NCBI GenBank assembly: GCA_030180135.1
Contig: CM058238.1
Span: forward strand, 8,917,248 to 8,981,247
DNA from: Orychophragmus violaceus
Lineage: Eukaryota > Streptophyta > Magnoliopsida > Brassicales > Brassicaceae
Direction: 5' to 3'
Length of the DNA stretch: 64,000 nucleotides
Shown piece by piece: positions 1 through 11,139 of the stretch. Below the pieces are notes generated by a model. That model made no database searches. It saw nothing but the letters and a program-made list of their open reading frames with translations, and was not told where the DNA came from. The stretch's first letter is position 1. Each line of letters begins with the position of its first letter. Both the position numbers and the translations under genes were made by a program.

Positions 1-1515
1 AGTAAATTGACGATTATGTTGTATATTGTGTGAATAAGTATGTATATTGATTTTTTTGTGTATTACTATTTGTTTTACGTATAATGGGTGTTTAACATAC
101 CATTTAAGACACATCAAATCATAAGGTAAAGACATATTTGCGTATCTTTTTTTTTTTTTAATCCTCTTGTGTTTCTTTGATGAGTCAGATTGGTGACACT
201 TTAATAAAATATTAGAGACATATCGTTTTATTTGTTACCAATCACGAAAACGTTATAAAAGCTACAGTAAAAATTGTTATTCTCAGATTTTTGTTATCGC
301 TTTTGTTAACAGTTTTCACTAACAACTTTCACTTACAGTTTTGAACTATTCAATCGTCTATCACTTCTACTAATCGCTAATCGAACCGTTCTGCTTTTGT
401 TCATCAATCGGACCCGATGTATACTTTACGGCCAAATTGAAAAAGAAAACAACAGAAAAGGGATGAAAATATTTGTAGTGGGGCTTCCATCCGATCCAAA
501 GGATTGTTTAAAACTACACTCTGTTTCCATTAGTATATTAAATTTAAGTATAGAGAATTCATTCTCTTTACTCATATACATGCATGCATGTATGTAAGTG
601 CATAACATATATAGCCTTAAATTAGTTTTCCTTACAAAGATCAAAGATACAAAACATTACCAATCCTCTAAAAATAACCATGTTTCAAACAGTCAAATAT
701 GCTGTATACCAAAATTAAAATTAACACAATCGAATTCTAAATATATTTGTAATCTAGACTTTTAACTAAAAAAACTACAATGTTTGCTATAAATTCTGTC
801 AATTTAATATTCTCAGTAGTTGAAGCATGAAAATAACAAATGGAAGTAGGGGAAGCCGGTGCTAATGAGGATAGATTGAGTGCTACTGTATCATGCGCAC
901 ACAAGTTTATATCCAAATATATAATTAACCAAAGAGGCCCACTCTCTTTCACACACCATATGTTAATTCATCACTATCTCATGTTGTGCTCCCAATAATC
1001 TTTCTCATTATCCTTTTTTATATCTAAGAGATTATAGATATAGTGAGCACATCTCTTGTTTATACTCAATTGTAAACCATGGGAAGATGGAAAAAAATGC
1101 ATGTGGAGAAAGGAGACAGTGCATATAAGATTAAGATGTGCCCTCGAGCCCAAAAACAAAAATCCAGAATCAATCTCGATACTCGATAGTGTTTTTAAGT
1201 GGTTTTTTGATCTGTATAGAAGTAATTATAAGAGTACTTGTATCGCTTTCTTATGAGGTTGTTGGGTACATATGAGGCAATTTATTATTCGATGCGAATC
1301 ATTCCCCGTGCCTCTTATGTATGTTTTCCTTTATTCATTTTGAAATTTGCTTATGTTGAGAATTAAAAATATATAACAATAAAATAACGAGAAGAAGAAA
1401 GAATCTGATGGACCCTTATGGTTTCTCCACGCAAGAATCATTCCACTGAAAGGGCTAATACATGCATGCATTATACTTTCGACTCATGGACCAACACTTG
1501 CTTCATTATTTTTAA
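1..1515. other. AT-rich intergenic region, no gene seen
   Basis: Only short open frames occur and none resembles a known protein. The stretch has poly-T runs near 150, a small palindromic catgcatgcatg motif near 580 and scattered AT-rich sequence. No RNA gene or clear transposon end is visible. Confidence 0.6.
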
Positions 1516-1531
1516 TCCCTTTAAATCATTT

Positions 1532-4500
1532 TTTTTTTTTTTTTTTTTTTGGCATCAAACTCCATTTTATTAAGAATTCGGTACTTGGCTCTCCACAAGG
1601 GATAGCCAATTGGGAACCGTCGAGCTTACATGGGAAAATAAAAGGCCGCGTACTCTAGCACTCTTAGCGAGGCTATCAGCACGGGAATTGAACTTCCTAC
1701 TAATAAACTTAATACAAAAACTAGGGAATGAGTTCCTAAGAGCGCGGAAATCTTCTAACTCTGAAGAAAAGGAAGGCCACTCTTCTGAGTCATGGAGCAT
1801 ACTGATAAGTTCCGAGCAATCCGAGAAGAAGCAAGCACTAGTCAACTGTAATCTTTGGAGACACTGCATAGCCCAAAGGAGAGTATCAAACTCGGCATGG
1901 AGGGGGGAGAGACTCCTTCTGGAGCCCTTGAGACCCAAATGAATGATCTCATTTCCTTGTTGGACGACCCATCCTTGCCCACTGATTGAGTCCGATCCTA
2001 CCCAAGAGCCATCAATGAAGCAAGATAGACTAACAACCGATATTGAGATTGGCGGGGTAGGACTTTGGGACAAAGCCCTAGCGTGAACCTCCTCTTCCTC
2101 TGCCTCATTTGCTTTCCTCCAAGCTTCCTCTTCAAGTCTAGCTTTCTCTAGAGTCGATCTAGGATCTTCATTAAAATTATCAAAGACTTTTCTGTTACGT
2201 GCCTTCCAGATGAACCACATCAGCCATGGGAAGAAATCAATAGAATCTTCATTGTGTATCCATTCCTTCGCTCTCCAGAAAAGGAAATCCATATTGGTAA
2301 ATATTGATAAAGCTGGAAAGATATCTGGGGCTGACGGAATAGGCGAAAGAGCCCAGGCTTGCCGAGCCGGAGGGCATTCGAAGATAGCATGGTTGATCGT
2401 TTCCTTCGCCGCTCCGCATCTAGGACATGAAGAATCATTACCAATATGGCGGTATGCAAGAGCATCGCAAGTGGGTACAAAACCCGAGAGACATTGCCAC
2501 ACGAAGTGTTTAATCTTCCGAGTGGTTTTTAACTTCCAAACTTGTGCAGTGAGTACTGTGGTACTCGGTCCCTGAAAAGGGGGTTCACAAGTTGGGCGAG
2601 AGAGTTCTCGCGCAGCCCAATATCCGGATTTAACCGTATAGTTTCCGGATTTGGTAAGAGTCCAACAATAGTTATCCCTCGAGACTAACTTGCTCGGATG
2701 TAGTCCTAGAATAAGGGCAATATCTTCTGGTGGGAATAGCTCCCGGAGACGGTCTAACTTCCATTGTTTAGTCTCGAAGTCAATGAGAGAGTTCACATAA
2801 AGGTGAGGATCCCTATAATCACTAATACTCCTGGGCACCCGAGCCGGAGAGTCGGGGATCCAAGGTTCACTCCAAACTCTGGTTCCGAATCCTGAACCGA
2901 TAGTTTTCCTTATACCTGATAGTAGCAAAGGTTTGGCCGCCATTAAACTTCTCCATCCATAAGACGGACGATTCGAGACTTGAATCTCTAATGGGCTAGA
3001 GTACTTAAAGTACCGCCCTTTCAGAATCCGACTCAGAAGAGAGTCAGGGAATCTAATAATCCGCCACAATTGTTTGGCCAAGAGGGCTAAGTTCTGTTCT
3101 TCCAATGCCCGAAAACCAAGTCCACCTTCTGCTTTATGGTTACAGAGTTTGTCCCAAGCAACCCAGTGAATGCCCTTACTATTGGCATTAGAACTCCACC
3201 AATAATTGGATATCACAGTTCTCATCTTTGCACATACCGACTTTGGTAGTAGGTAGCATGACATAACATAGTTCGGAACTGCCTGAGCTTGGGATTTGAT
3301 AAGAACTTCTTTGCCTCCCCTGGACAAGAATTTCGAGGACCAAGTACTCGCTCTGTTTTGCACCCTATCTCTAACAAAAGCGAAGGTTTGTGCCTTCGAA
3401 CCATTGATCTGTTCTGGTAGACCAAGATATGATCCCATACCTCCCTCCTGAGAAATGCCTATAATGCTTTTGATTTCATCTTTGACATTCTGAGGGACGT
3501 CATTACCGAACATAATGGAAGACTTAGAGAAGTTGATCTTCTGTCCTGATGCTTCCCCATATGTCCTGATGATGTCTATCAAATTCTTACTTTCATGTAT
3601 GTCTGCTTTGCAGAAGAAGAGGCTATCATCAGCAAATAGGAGATGTGATGTCGGGGGACTAGCTCTGGCTACCCGGAGTCCCTGAATATTTCCTGCCATC
3701 TCGGCTTTCCGGATGAGGGAAATAAGTCCTTCTGTACAAAGGACAAAAAGAAAAGGGGAGATGGGATCCCCCTGCCGGATACCGCGGGAGGGTCTGATAT
3801 GTCCGCTAGGCACTCCATTGAGGAGGATGCGATATGAGACTGAGGTGACGCATTGCATAATCCATCCAATCCATTTCCTGTCAAACCCCAAATGTCTCAT
3901 AATAGAGGAAAGGTAAGCCCACTCCACTCTATCGTAAGCCTTACTCATATCCGTCTTAATTGCCATGAATTTCTTCCTACAAGAAGGATTAGAGCGGAGA
4001 GCATGGAAGTTTTCTTGTGCTATAAGGATATTGTCTGTAATTAGTCTCCCTGCCACAAAAGCGGACTGAGTCTCGGAGATTAAGACCGGAAGGATCCTTT
4101 TTAGTCGTAGACTAAGGATCTTGGATATGATCTTATAGCTTACATTGCACAAACTAATTGGGCGAAAGCCAGTCATATCTCTGGGTTTATCTCCTTTTGG
4201 GATCAAGCAAATGTTTGTCTCATTTAATCTTGGATCAAAAGATCCAGAAGCGAAAAATTCCTTAACCGTATGAATGAGCTCAGGAGCTACCACATCCCAG
4301 AACTTTTGATAGAATAGGGCCGTCATACCATCCGGGCCCGGTGTTTTGCCAGGATTGAGTGAAAATAAAGCCTTTCTGATCTCCTCTATCGTCGGGTCTC
4401 GAGTTAAATCTGCATTCATTTCCGGAGTTACAATCTCAGGGATGTCCTGGAAGAGGGAGTTTGGTTCGCCATTGTAAGATGAGGAGAAGAGATCGTCAAA

Positions 4501-5123
4501 ATATGACACTGCAACTTTCTCTATTCCCTCCTCATCATCTATCCAGCATCCTGAAGAATCTAAAAGGCCAAGAATCTTATTTCTCGCTCTCCTTTGTTTC
4601 GTAATAGCTTGGAAGAATTTTGTGAAATTATCCCCGAATCGGAGCCAAGAAGTCCTACTCTTTTGCTCCCAGAAGGCTTCTTCTTCTTTATAGGCGGCCA
4701 GTAGTTGACTTTTTAGAGCGAGGATCTCTTCCGTAGAGATGGACTCATCAGTATGGGCATTATCAATCTTGGCTTGTAATTCTTTGATAAGGATTTCAGA
4801 ATTAGTTTGGATACTTTTCTTCCAAACCGAAATAGTTCTGCGACAATTTTGAATACGGGATGATAGAGAATTTTGGCCTCTCGGAAGACCAAGGCTCCAT
4901 CCATCCGAAATGGCCTCTTTTAGACCCGGTTTCCCTACCCATCGTTTATCAAAAAGAAAGCCTCGTCTTTTCTTTTCGGGTTTATTAAGGATAGAAGCCA
5001 GGAGGGGTCTGTGATCCGATCCCCACATCTTAAGATACTCCACATTAGTGTGGGAGAAGATACTATGCCACTCCTCGTTACCTAAAGCTCTATCTAACCG
5101 GCATTTAATTAAACCTTTCCTTC
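1532..5123 (-). mobile_element. 5'-truncated LINE (L1-type non-LTR retrotransposon, RNase H-bearing)
   Basis: The element reads on the minus strand. Its poly-A tail appears as a T run of about 20 bases from 1531. The same 16-base word tccctttaaatcattt flanks it at 1516-1531 and 5124-5139, a target-site duplication as expected of target-primed reverse transcription. The 5' end falls inside the endonuclease domain, so ORF1 and most of the endonuclease are missing. Such 5' truncation is usual for LINEs. The remaining frame has no stop or frameshift, which suggests a recent insertion. The retained 3' region is very short. Confidence 0.93.
1570..5121 (-). CDS. LINE ORF2 remnant: endonuclease C-terminus, reverse transcriptase, zf-RVT, RNase H
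   Basis: This is the pol-like protein of the LINE. The frame runs on upstream of the first possible start (about 5043) to the truncated 5' end and includes the conserved endonuclease tail (RLDRAL, then GSDHRPLL). In order it then shows a linker, reverse transcriptase with palm motifs (NPGKTPGPDG, RPISLCNV, AYDRVEW, QGDPISPFLF and the catalytic FADD), a thumb region, a zinc-finger-like zf-RVT segment (CPRCGAAKETINHAIFEC) and a C-terminal RNase H. The RNase H acidic residues are visible in FIDGSW, LHAEFDTL, FFSDCSEL and SRADSLAK. About 1,180 codons are open. It is not an independent host gene. Its own promoter and ORF1 are lost, so it should not be mobile by itself. Confidence 0.9.
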   Translation of the reverse strand, partial: RKGLIKCRLDRALGNEEWHSIFSHTNVEYLKMWGSDHRPLLASILNKPEKKRRGFLFDKRWVGKPGLKEAISDGWSLGLPRGQNSLSSRIQNCRRTISVWKKSIQTNSEILIKELQAKIDNAHTDESISTEEILALKSQLLAAYKEEEAFWEQKSRTSWLRFGDNFTKFFQAITKQRRARNKILGLLDSSGCWIDDEEGIEKVAVSYFDDLFSSSYNGEPNSLFQDIPEIVTPEMNADLTRDPTIEEIRKALFSLNPGKTPGPDGMTALFYQKFWDVVAPELIHTVKEFFASGSFDPRLNETNICLIPKGDKPRDMTGFRPISLCNVSYKIISKILSLRLKRILPVLISETQSAFVAGRLITDNILIAQENFHALRSNPSCRKKFMAIKTDMSKAYDRVEWAYLSSIMRHLGFDRKWIGWIMQCVTSVSYRILLNGVPSGHIRPSRGIRQGDPISPFLFVLCTEGLISLIRKAEMAGNIQGLRVARASPPTSHLLFADDSLFFCKADIHESKNLIDIIRTYGEASGQKINFSKSSIMFGNDVPQNVKDEIKSIIGISQEGGMGSYLGLPEQINGSKAQTFAFVRDRVQNRASTWSSKFLSRGGKEVLIKSQAQAVPNYVMSCYLLPKSVCAKMRTVISNYWWSSNANSKGIHWVAWDKLCNHKAEGGLGFRALEEQNLALLAKQLWRIIRFPDSLLSRILKGRYFKYSSPLEIQVSNRPSYGWRSLMAAKPLLLSGIRKTIGSGFGTRVWSEPWIPDSPARVPRSISDYRDPHLYVNSLIDFETKQWKLDRLRELFPPEDIALILGLHPSKLVSRDNYCWTLTKSGNYTVKSGYWAARELSRPTCEPPFQGPSTTVLTAQVWKLKTTRKIKHFVWQCLSGFVPTCDALAYRHIGNDSSCPRCGAAKETINHAIFECPPARQAWALSPIPSAPDIFPALSIFTNMDFLFWRAKEWIHNEDSIDFFPWLMWFIWKARNRKVFDNFNEDPRSTLEKARLEEEAWRKANEAEEEEVHARALSQSPTPPISISVVSLSCFIDGSWVGSDSISGQGWVVQQGNEIIHLGLKGSRRSLSPLHAEFDTLLWAMQCLQRLQLTSACFFSDCSELISMLHDSEEWPSFSSELEDFRALRNSFPSFCIKFISRKFNSRADSLAKSARVRGLLFSHVSSTVPNWLSLVESQVPNS

Positions 5124-5139
5124 TCCCTTTAAATCATTT

Positions 5140-6025
5140 ATACTCCTTTGTTGTTGTTTGCTAATGAAGCTTCTAGCTAGGACCAAAATTCTATATCCAC
5201 AACCATGGTTTCGAATGAATAATTGTAGATATATTGTATTAAGGATGGACAAGGGTAATTAGTTACTAATCCATCCTTAATACAATATATCTACAATAAT
5301 AATCACAATGAATTGAATTATTTATATACTAAACCATTTCGTTTTTTTTTTTGTTGAACGATAATCAGTGGCCACACTAAAATCTACTACATATTAATGT
5401 ACTTACTTACAAAAATAATTCATATTTTATTCACGGCAATTTTTTCTGTATTACTCTAGACCAAATACTACGAATAGTAAATAATATCTATTTGCGGACT
5501 ATTCCTTCTTGAATGTTACTACCATTCAAAATCTATGTTTCTTTTGTATGATTGAATATGTGATTCGTGTAATAAAATTTGATTTGATCTGAATGGTGAA
5601 ACAAATTAACCAACCAAGGTCCAATGACTACAATCATTATATATAATGCATGCATCTATATCGACGATAATAACATGCTTCAACTGCAGTGAACGCTCGT
5701 TATCATCCAAAGCCGCAGAGTCCTACAAACACAAGTACATCGTTATATCTGGCACATAGTTATTTTATAAAGTTGCCACAATAATGCGACGTGCTTTGCG
5801 TAAGCGTGCGTCACCTCTTTGTCATATTGTGCAAATCCAACTAGACATTGTTATATGTGACACTTTTGTAATGGAGAGACTTTCAAGAGATTTGGTTCAG
5901 TCTCGTTTTTATACAATATAAGATAGAGCTGATGATGAGAGAAGGGTGAAGCATGGAGGCCATCATGTTCCCTCTTCCCCAAACCCTCTGTCCACTTCAA
6001 AAGGTATCTGATTCTCTCTTTTTAA
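5140..6025. other. intergenic, contains a perfect hairpin, no gene seen
   Basis: AT-rich DNA between the LINE and the CACTA element. Apart from the inverted repeat at 5222-5297 (separate entry) no feature is evident. A small TATA-rich, promoter-like stretch near 5915 precedes a short open start (ATG near 5953) with no recognisable product. Confidence 0.5.
5222..5297. repeat. perfect 28-bp inverted repeat with 20-nt loop
   Basis: The left arm is 5222-5249 and the right arm 5270-5297. They are exact reverse complements over 28 bases, around a 20-nt spacer that is itself partly palindromic (ttagttactaa). It could be a tiny foldback/MITE relic or the stem of a small-RNA precursor. No terminal motif or target duplication was found. 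Confidence 0.85.
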
Positions 6026-6043
6026 CACTACAAGAAAACAGGG

Positions 6044-6330
6044 CTATTACCGACGGAATTACCGACGGAAGTAATTCCGTCAGAAATTACCGACGATAAA
6101 ACGACGACTTTCATACGGGAAGTTTTCCGACGGAAAACCGTCGAAAATTTCCGACCGTTTTCTCATTCCGTCGGAAACACCCGACGGTAAACCGACGGTT
6201 TAATTTTCCGTCGGTATTCCGTTGTATTTCGGTCGGTTTAGCGTCGGTTTACTATAGCCGTTAAACTGACCGTCAATGGAACCGTTGGGTCGACTAGAAA
6301 CCGACCGATTTCCGACGGAATTCCGTCAAA
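6044..6330. repeat. CACTA left subterminal repeats (CCGACGGAA/TTCCGTCGG)
   Basis: More than a dozen direct and inverted copies of a roughly 9-bp CCGACGGAA-type word occur immediately inside the CACTA end. In this superfamily such arrays bind the second element protein (TnpA in maize Spm). A pyrimidine-rich (ct)n tract near 6391-6409 and the transposase start follow. Confidence 0.85.
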
Positions 6331-6432
6331 AATTATGCTACATATACCTCATCCCTCCTCTCTTCCCCTCCACACCTATCCCTCCATAACTCTCTCTCTC
6401 TCTCTCTCTAATACTTCTAGTAACCAAGAAAA

Positions 6433-9400
6433 ATGTCTTCTTCTAACTATTATAGATCGTGGATGGACGGAGTTAGGATTGATGAGGCGACGAAGCTAGT
6501 GGACCGGGAATATGCACTTGGTATTGCAGAGTTCATGTCGCTAGCTTGCAATCAACCACATACGCTGAAAAATGGTAAGTTAAAATGTCCATGTGCGAAT
6601 TGCCGGAATTTTAGAAATCTTACGATTGGCGAAGTATGGTTTCACTTGTATTCAGTTGGGTTTATGTCGGGTTATAAGATTTGGTATCTTCATGGGGAAA
6701 CTTCGGATTATGCAAGTAGTAGTAGAGAACCTTACGGTGGTACTAGTACTAGGGAACCTAATGTTAGTTCTAGCGAACCTTATAACTGCCGATGTAGATT
6801 TTGGTGTAGGCACCATTCAGATGGTTAATGATGCACATAGAGAAATTATTCCAGAGGTATGTGAATATCAAATTCCTAGGGTAGGTGAGGAACCAAATGT
6901 AGAAACTAGGAGATTTTTTGACATGTTAGATGCAGCGAAGCGGCCGCTTTACGATGGTTGCAGAGAGGGTCATTCGCCATTATCATCTGCTACAAGATTA
7001 ATGGGCATAAAGACGGACTACAATCTGCGGGAAGAATGTGTGGATTGCGATTTGCGAGTTTTTGAAAGATATTCTTCCAGAAGATAACCTTGCGCCGGGT
7101 TCATACAATGAGGTCCGAGAAACTAGTTATAGGGCTGGGATTACCGTATGAGATGATAGATGTGTGCATCGACAACTGTATGATATACTGGCGAGAAGAA
7201 CAATTCCGTCTGGAATGCAAATTCTGTAAGAAGCCGCGCTATGAGGATACAAGGGGAAGAGCTAAGGTTCCGTTCAAAGCGAATGTGGTATATGCCATTA
7301 ACCGATAGGCTGAGGCGGTTATACCAGTCGGAGCGAACTGCGGGGGAAATGAGATGGCATTCTGAGCATAGAAGAGAGGCAGAGATTGCACATCCGTCGG
7401 ATGCTGAAGCGTGGAAACATTTTCAGAGATTATATCCAGATTTTGCTTACGATCCACGTAACGTGTACCTCGGATTATGCACAGATGGTTTTTAACCCGT
7501 TTGGAAGGCATGGGAGACAATATTCGTTGTGGCCTGTGATTCTGACTCCTTATAATCTACCGCCGACTATGTGCATGTGTCGAGAGTTTCTTTTCCTCTC
7601 CGTACTCGTTCCCGGTCCAGAGCACCCGAAAAGATCACTTGATGTATTCTTGCAGCCGTTGATACATGAGTTGCAAATGTTATGGCAGCCCGGTGTTGTA
7701 GCATACGATGTTTCATGCAAGGAAATTTTTTTGATGAGGGCTGCATTGATGTGGACCATTAGCGATTTTCCGGCTTATGGTATGTTATCAGGATGGACTA
7801 CACATGGGAGGTTAGCATGTCCGTATTGTCAGGAAAATACCGATGCATTCCAATTGAAGAATGGACGTAAATCATGTTGGTTTGATTGTCATAGAAGATT
7901 TCTACCGCATGATCATCCCTACCGGAAAAACACTAAACATTTTACGAAGAAGAAGAAAGTGTTTGATGATCCTATTCTTCCAGAAGCTGGGTCGACTACC
8001 TTGGGCCTCTTAGAAGGATTTGGTGCATTAAGAAGTAGTGAGTGTGGTGGGAACGGGCATGAGAATATATACGGAGCTGGTACAGTCCACAACTGGCACA
8101 AGCAAAGCATTTTCTGGGATTTACCGTATTGGAAGGACCATTTACTAAGGCATAATCTTGATGTCATGCACATTGAGAAAAATTTCTTCGATAACATTAT
8201 GAACACTGTGCTCAACGTGCAAGGGAAGACGAAAGATAATGTGAAGTCTAGGCTTGATTTACCTGAAATTTGTGATCGGCCTGAACTTCATCTTCAGACG
8301 AACGGAAAACCGCCAATTCCAGCATATTGGGTAGACTCGAAGTCAAAAGAAGAGTTGTTTAAGTGGATTATGCTACAAGTTAAATTCCCTGACGGGTATG
8401 CATCAAACTTGCGTAATTGTGTTGACACTGACGGAGGAAAGTTTATCGGAATGAAGAGTCATGATTGTCATGTGATGATGCAGCGACTCCTGCCGTTTGC
8501 GTTTGCTCATCTCCTTCCTCGAGATGTCCACAAAGCAATTGCAGCTGTTGGATCTTTTTTCAGGGATATATCCACCAGGACACTCACTGTTGATGGGATC
8601 AGGAGTCTGGAGCAAAATATTCCAAAAATATTATGCAATCTGGAAAAATATTTCCACCGTCTTTCTTCGACGTCATGGAACATTTGCCTATCCATCTACC
8701 GGGTGAAGCTAGACTTGGTGGACCGGTACAATATCGGTGGATGTATCCGTTCGAGCGCTATATGTTCCACCTTAAAAAGAAGGTGAAGAATCCCGCTAAA
8801 GTGGAGGGTTCTATTGCCGCTCAATATAACAACGAAGAGACTGCGACCTTTGCTGGCTACTACTTCCCTTCGCAAGTACGCACAAGGAGCAGGCGCCCAG
8901 CTAGGAACGATGACAGGGGAGAAAGGCAAATTTATCGGTCAAGCGTTCCTAACATTTTTCAACAGGTTGGGCGGTTAAGTGGGAAAGTAGGCAAGCGGCA
9001 ACTAACACCTCAAGAGCATACACATCTCCACAAGTACATTCTAACCAACTGCGATGAAGTATTCCAATATGAGAGGTATACATGTTAGCAAGATTTATAA
9101 TTTTGTATTACACTTGCTTTACTTATTGATATTCTTTTTACTTTTTGTAGGATATATATGGAAGCTCTCCAATTTCATCATCCGGAATTGGATGAGGGCG
9201 AACGTGAGGCTCGGAAACAAAAATACTTCAGCCGTTGGTTAAACTTTTATGTAAGAATTAGTTTCTTAAATCATATAAAACACTTACGAACTGGAGCAAT
9301 ATCTTTTAACTTTGATGTGATCATATTGTTAGGTCCGGGGGGAACTCAATGCTGGACGCATCCCCGATGATTGGTTAGTTGACATTGTGGAGGGCCTCCA

Positions 9401-9737
9401 CTACACAGCAAAGTCTTATCCAAGATATTGCACTAGGGGGTATGCATTTAAGGTGCATGTAGAAGGGTCAACAAGAATTACTGCCGATCACGGAGTATCA
9501 TCTGCATCCGGAGAAGTTGTTTACTATGGTATTCTTAAAGAAATACTAGAAGTAAAATACATAGGAAAGCTTGGAATGCGCTCTGTGGTTTTTCTATGTG
9601 ACTGGTATAACCCGATCGTAGGGAAAGGTGTTGTGATCGACGAGTTCGGTGTGACGTCGATTAATTCGAGCAAAAAACTAAGAAACTACGATCCATTCAT
9701 TATTGCATCACAAGCATATCAGGTTACATGTTTTTTA
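6433..9737 (+). pseudogene. CACTA tnp2-type transposase, frameshifted
   Basis: The coding signal steps through several frames. The N-terminus is a transposase-associated domain (YRSWMDGVRIDE, CPCANCRNFRN). The tnp2 catalytic region follows from about 7200 to 8300 (NPFGRHGRQYSLWPVILTPY, LMRAALMWTISDFPAYGMLS, RLACPYC). A DUF4218 region lies at about 8440-8900 (LPFAFAHLLPRDVHKAIAAV and, after a frame change, LPGEARLGGPVQYRWMYPFE) and a DUF4216 region at about 9500-9720. Some frame changes could be introns (for example near 9085-9150), but shifts inside the DUF4218 and transposase-associated segments look like true indels. The protein normally binds the CACTA ends and catalyses excision; this copy is probably inactive. 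Confidence 0.85.
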
Positions 9738-9923
9738 ATTTCCGACGGAATATCGTCGGTTTTTCGTCGGTTGCTCGTCGGTTTACCGTCGAATTGTCGT
9801 CGGAATTCCGTCGGTTTATCGTCTAAAAACCGTCGGCTGACAGCAGTAAATCTCTCGAGTAAATGTTATTTAGTCGGTAAATGTCATGTCCAAATTAACT
9901 CGATTTCCGACGGATTTCCGTCT
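9738..9923. repeat. internal cluster of CACTA subterminal motif
   Basis: Around ten copies of CGTCGG / CCGACGG words lie in the interval between the transposase gene and the downstream element gene. They match the motif of the element's terminal region. Just after them come a TATA-like tatatatacac (about 9947) and the second gene's ATG at 10009, so the cluster sits where that gene's promoter would be. Confidence 0.75.
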
Positions 9924-10008
9924 GTTTTACCGTTGAAAAGTTTTCTATATATACACGGCCAATTCATGAGATTTTCATTCAAATCATATAAACACAACAA
10001 CTAACCAA

Positions 10009-10567
10009 ATGGATTTCGTTTATTTTTCTCCGGAAGCCCGTGAAACGGCAATACGCCAACTTGGAATGCCGGGTCGGAGTCATCTTCCTAATCTCGACCC
10101 AACCAGGCAAACTCATCGGGGGATTTGGTTCGGGTACAACACGGTTATTATATCCGTGACCAGTGAGATCATCCAGACACGTTGGTCCGGCGGCTATCTG
10201 ACGTACTACCAACTCCCGACGTCCTTCAAAGAAGCGTGGTTCATGGACTTTCTCGTAAGTAATTTCATATTTTTATAGATTGTTATATTAATGTAATTAT
10301 AATTAACGTATATATTTATAAAATTAATTACAGGAATACTTCACCTGCTCTATGGACAATTTGTTCCGCATCTGGCGGGAATTCCACAGGACTGCTAGGC
10401 GGGTTTTCCAAACAAAAATGCGGCGGTTGAAGCTACTCTGGCAAAGAGGAGAAGAAAGACCTGCGTGGATTCCTAGGAGGTCTTGGAGATTGCTGGTGAG
10501 CCAATGGCGCGAGACGGACGTTGGAGATTGGTTTACTAACCAATTCCCGAACTACAATAGATTTTAA
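10009..10567 (+). CDS. short second gene of the CACTA element (TnpA-position protein)
   Basis: Two exons join in frame: 10009-10254 and 10334-10567, with a GT...AG intron of 79 bp (donor ctc|gtaagt, acceptor ttacag|gaa). The product is 159 aa and begins MDFVYFSPEARETAIRQLG. It is basic and Trp/Arg-rich, with no membrane segment. Position downstream of tnp2, before the right subterminal repeats, suggests the TnpA-like DNA-binding accessory protein. At 159 aa it would be short for that role, so it may be truncated (the stop follows NQFPNYNRF). I do not recognise a named domain with certainty. The upstream TATA-like sequence and motif cluster may be its promoter. Confidence 0.55.
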
Positions 10568-10731
10568 ATAATGTTGTTTTTTATTTCTTGTAATGTTTTA
10601 AATTTCATGTCGTTTGTAAAATATGTTTTTAATTCAAGTACTTAACCTATTCGGAAATTTAAAAAAAAAATCAAAACCAAAGCATAATTACATATACAAT
10701 TAATATGTAATCATAAACGTCTAACACAATC

Positions 10732-10793
10732 TGGCTGAATTGGTCTAATGCGAGAGAACGATACGTTTAGGTGGCGGGTTCGAAAGGAGCCCG
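10732..10793 (+). other. tRNA-like segment with A-box and B-box matches
   Basis: TGGCTGAATTGG at 10732-10743 fits an RNA polymerase III A box, and GGTTCGAAA at 10777-10785 fits a B box. The start-to-start spacing of 45 bases is tRNA-like. The B box lies in a strong GGCGGG...CCCGCC stem, but the loop is larger than a normal T loop, so this is not a functional tRNA. It may be a tRNA relic or SINE head inside the CACTA element. Confidence 0.35.
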
Positions 10794-10825
10794 CCGCATT
10801 ATGTATTTATTTTAAATTTAATTTG

Positions 10826-10925
10826 CGACGGAAATCCGTCGATTAAACATTATTCTGACGGTATTCCATCGGTAATTATTTTCAGACGGTATTCCGTCGG
10901 TAATTTTTGACGGATTTTCGACGGT
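10826..10925. repeat. CACTA right-side subterminal repeats
   Basis: Several copies of TTCCGTCGG / GACGGTATTCC words recur here after about 900 bp without them. They mirror the left subterminal array and imply that the right end of the element is close, most likely inside the assembly gap at 11140. Confidence 0.7.
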
Positions 10926-11139
10926 ATAGGGTTTAGGGTTTTAGAATGATAAAAAAAGAATCGCAAAAACCCGTCACTAATCAATGTAATGTTATAATAT
11001 ATTATAATTCTTTAGTATGTGATCTATTTTGATAGTTTTTGTTTGATTTGAAAAATTAAAAAACACGTTTGACCTAAACATTTCGAATTGTACATTAACG
11101 TTTAAGAAGAACTTTATGTAAAAACACTATCTCACTATG

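Larger units (their letters stand above)
6026..11139 (+). mobile_element. CACTA (En/Spm) DNA transposon, 3' end not resolved
   Basis: The left end is the canonical CACTACAAGAAAA terminus at 6026. It is followed by a dense subterminal array of CCGACGGAA / TTCCGTCGG motifs (6044-6330). Inside are a tnp2-type transposase (frameshifted) and a second short gene (10009-10567). Another cluster of the CGTCGG motif lies between these genes and a third near 10826-10925, which looks like the right subterminal region. The terminal TTTTCTTGTAGTG was not found before the N gap at 11140, so the right end is probably inside the gap. The end coordinate given is simply where sequence stops. Confidence 0.88.

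Noticed and set aside
9738..9923. CRISPR-like array of CGTCGG repeats
   Set aside because: Repeats are about 9 bp, in both orientations, without regular spacers, and match CACTA subterminal motifs in a plant genome.
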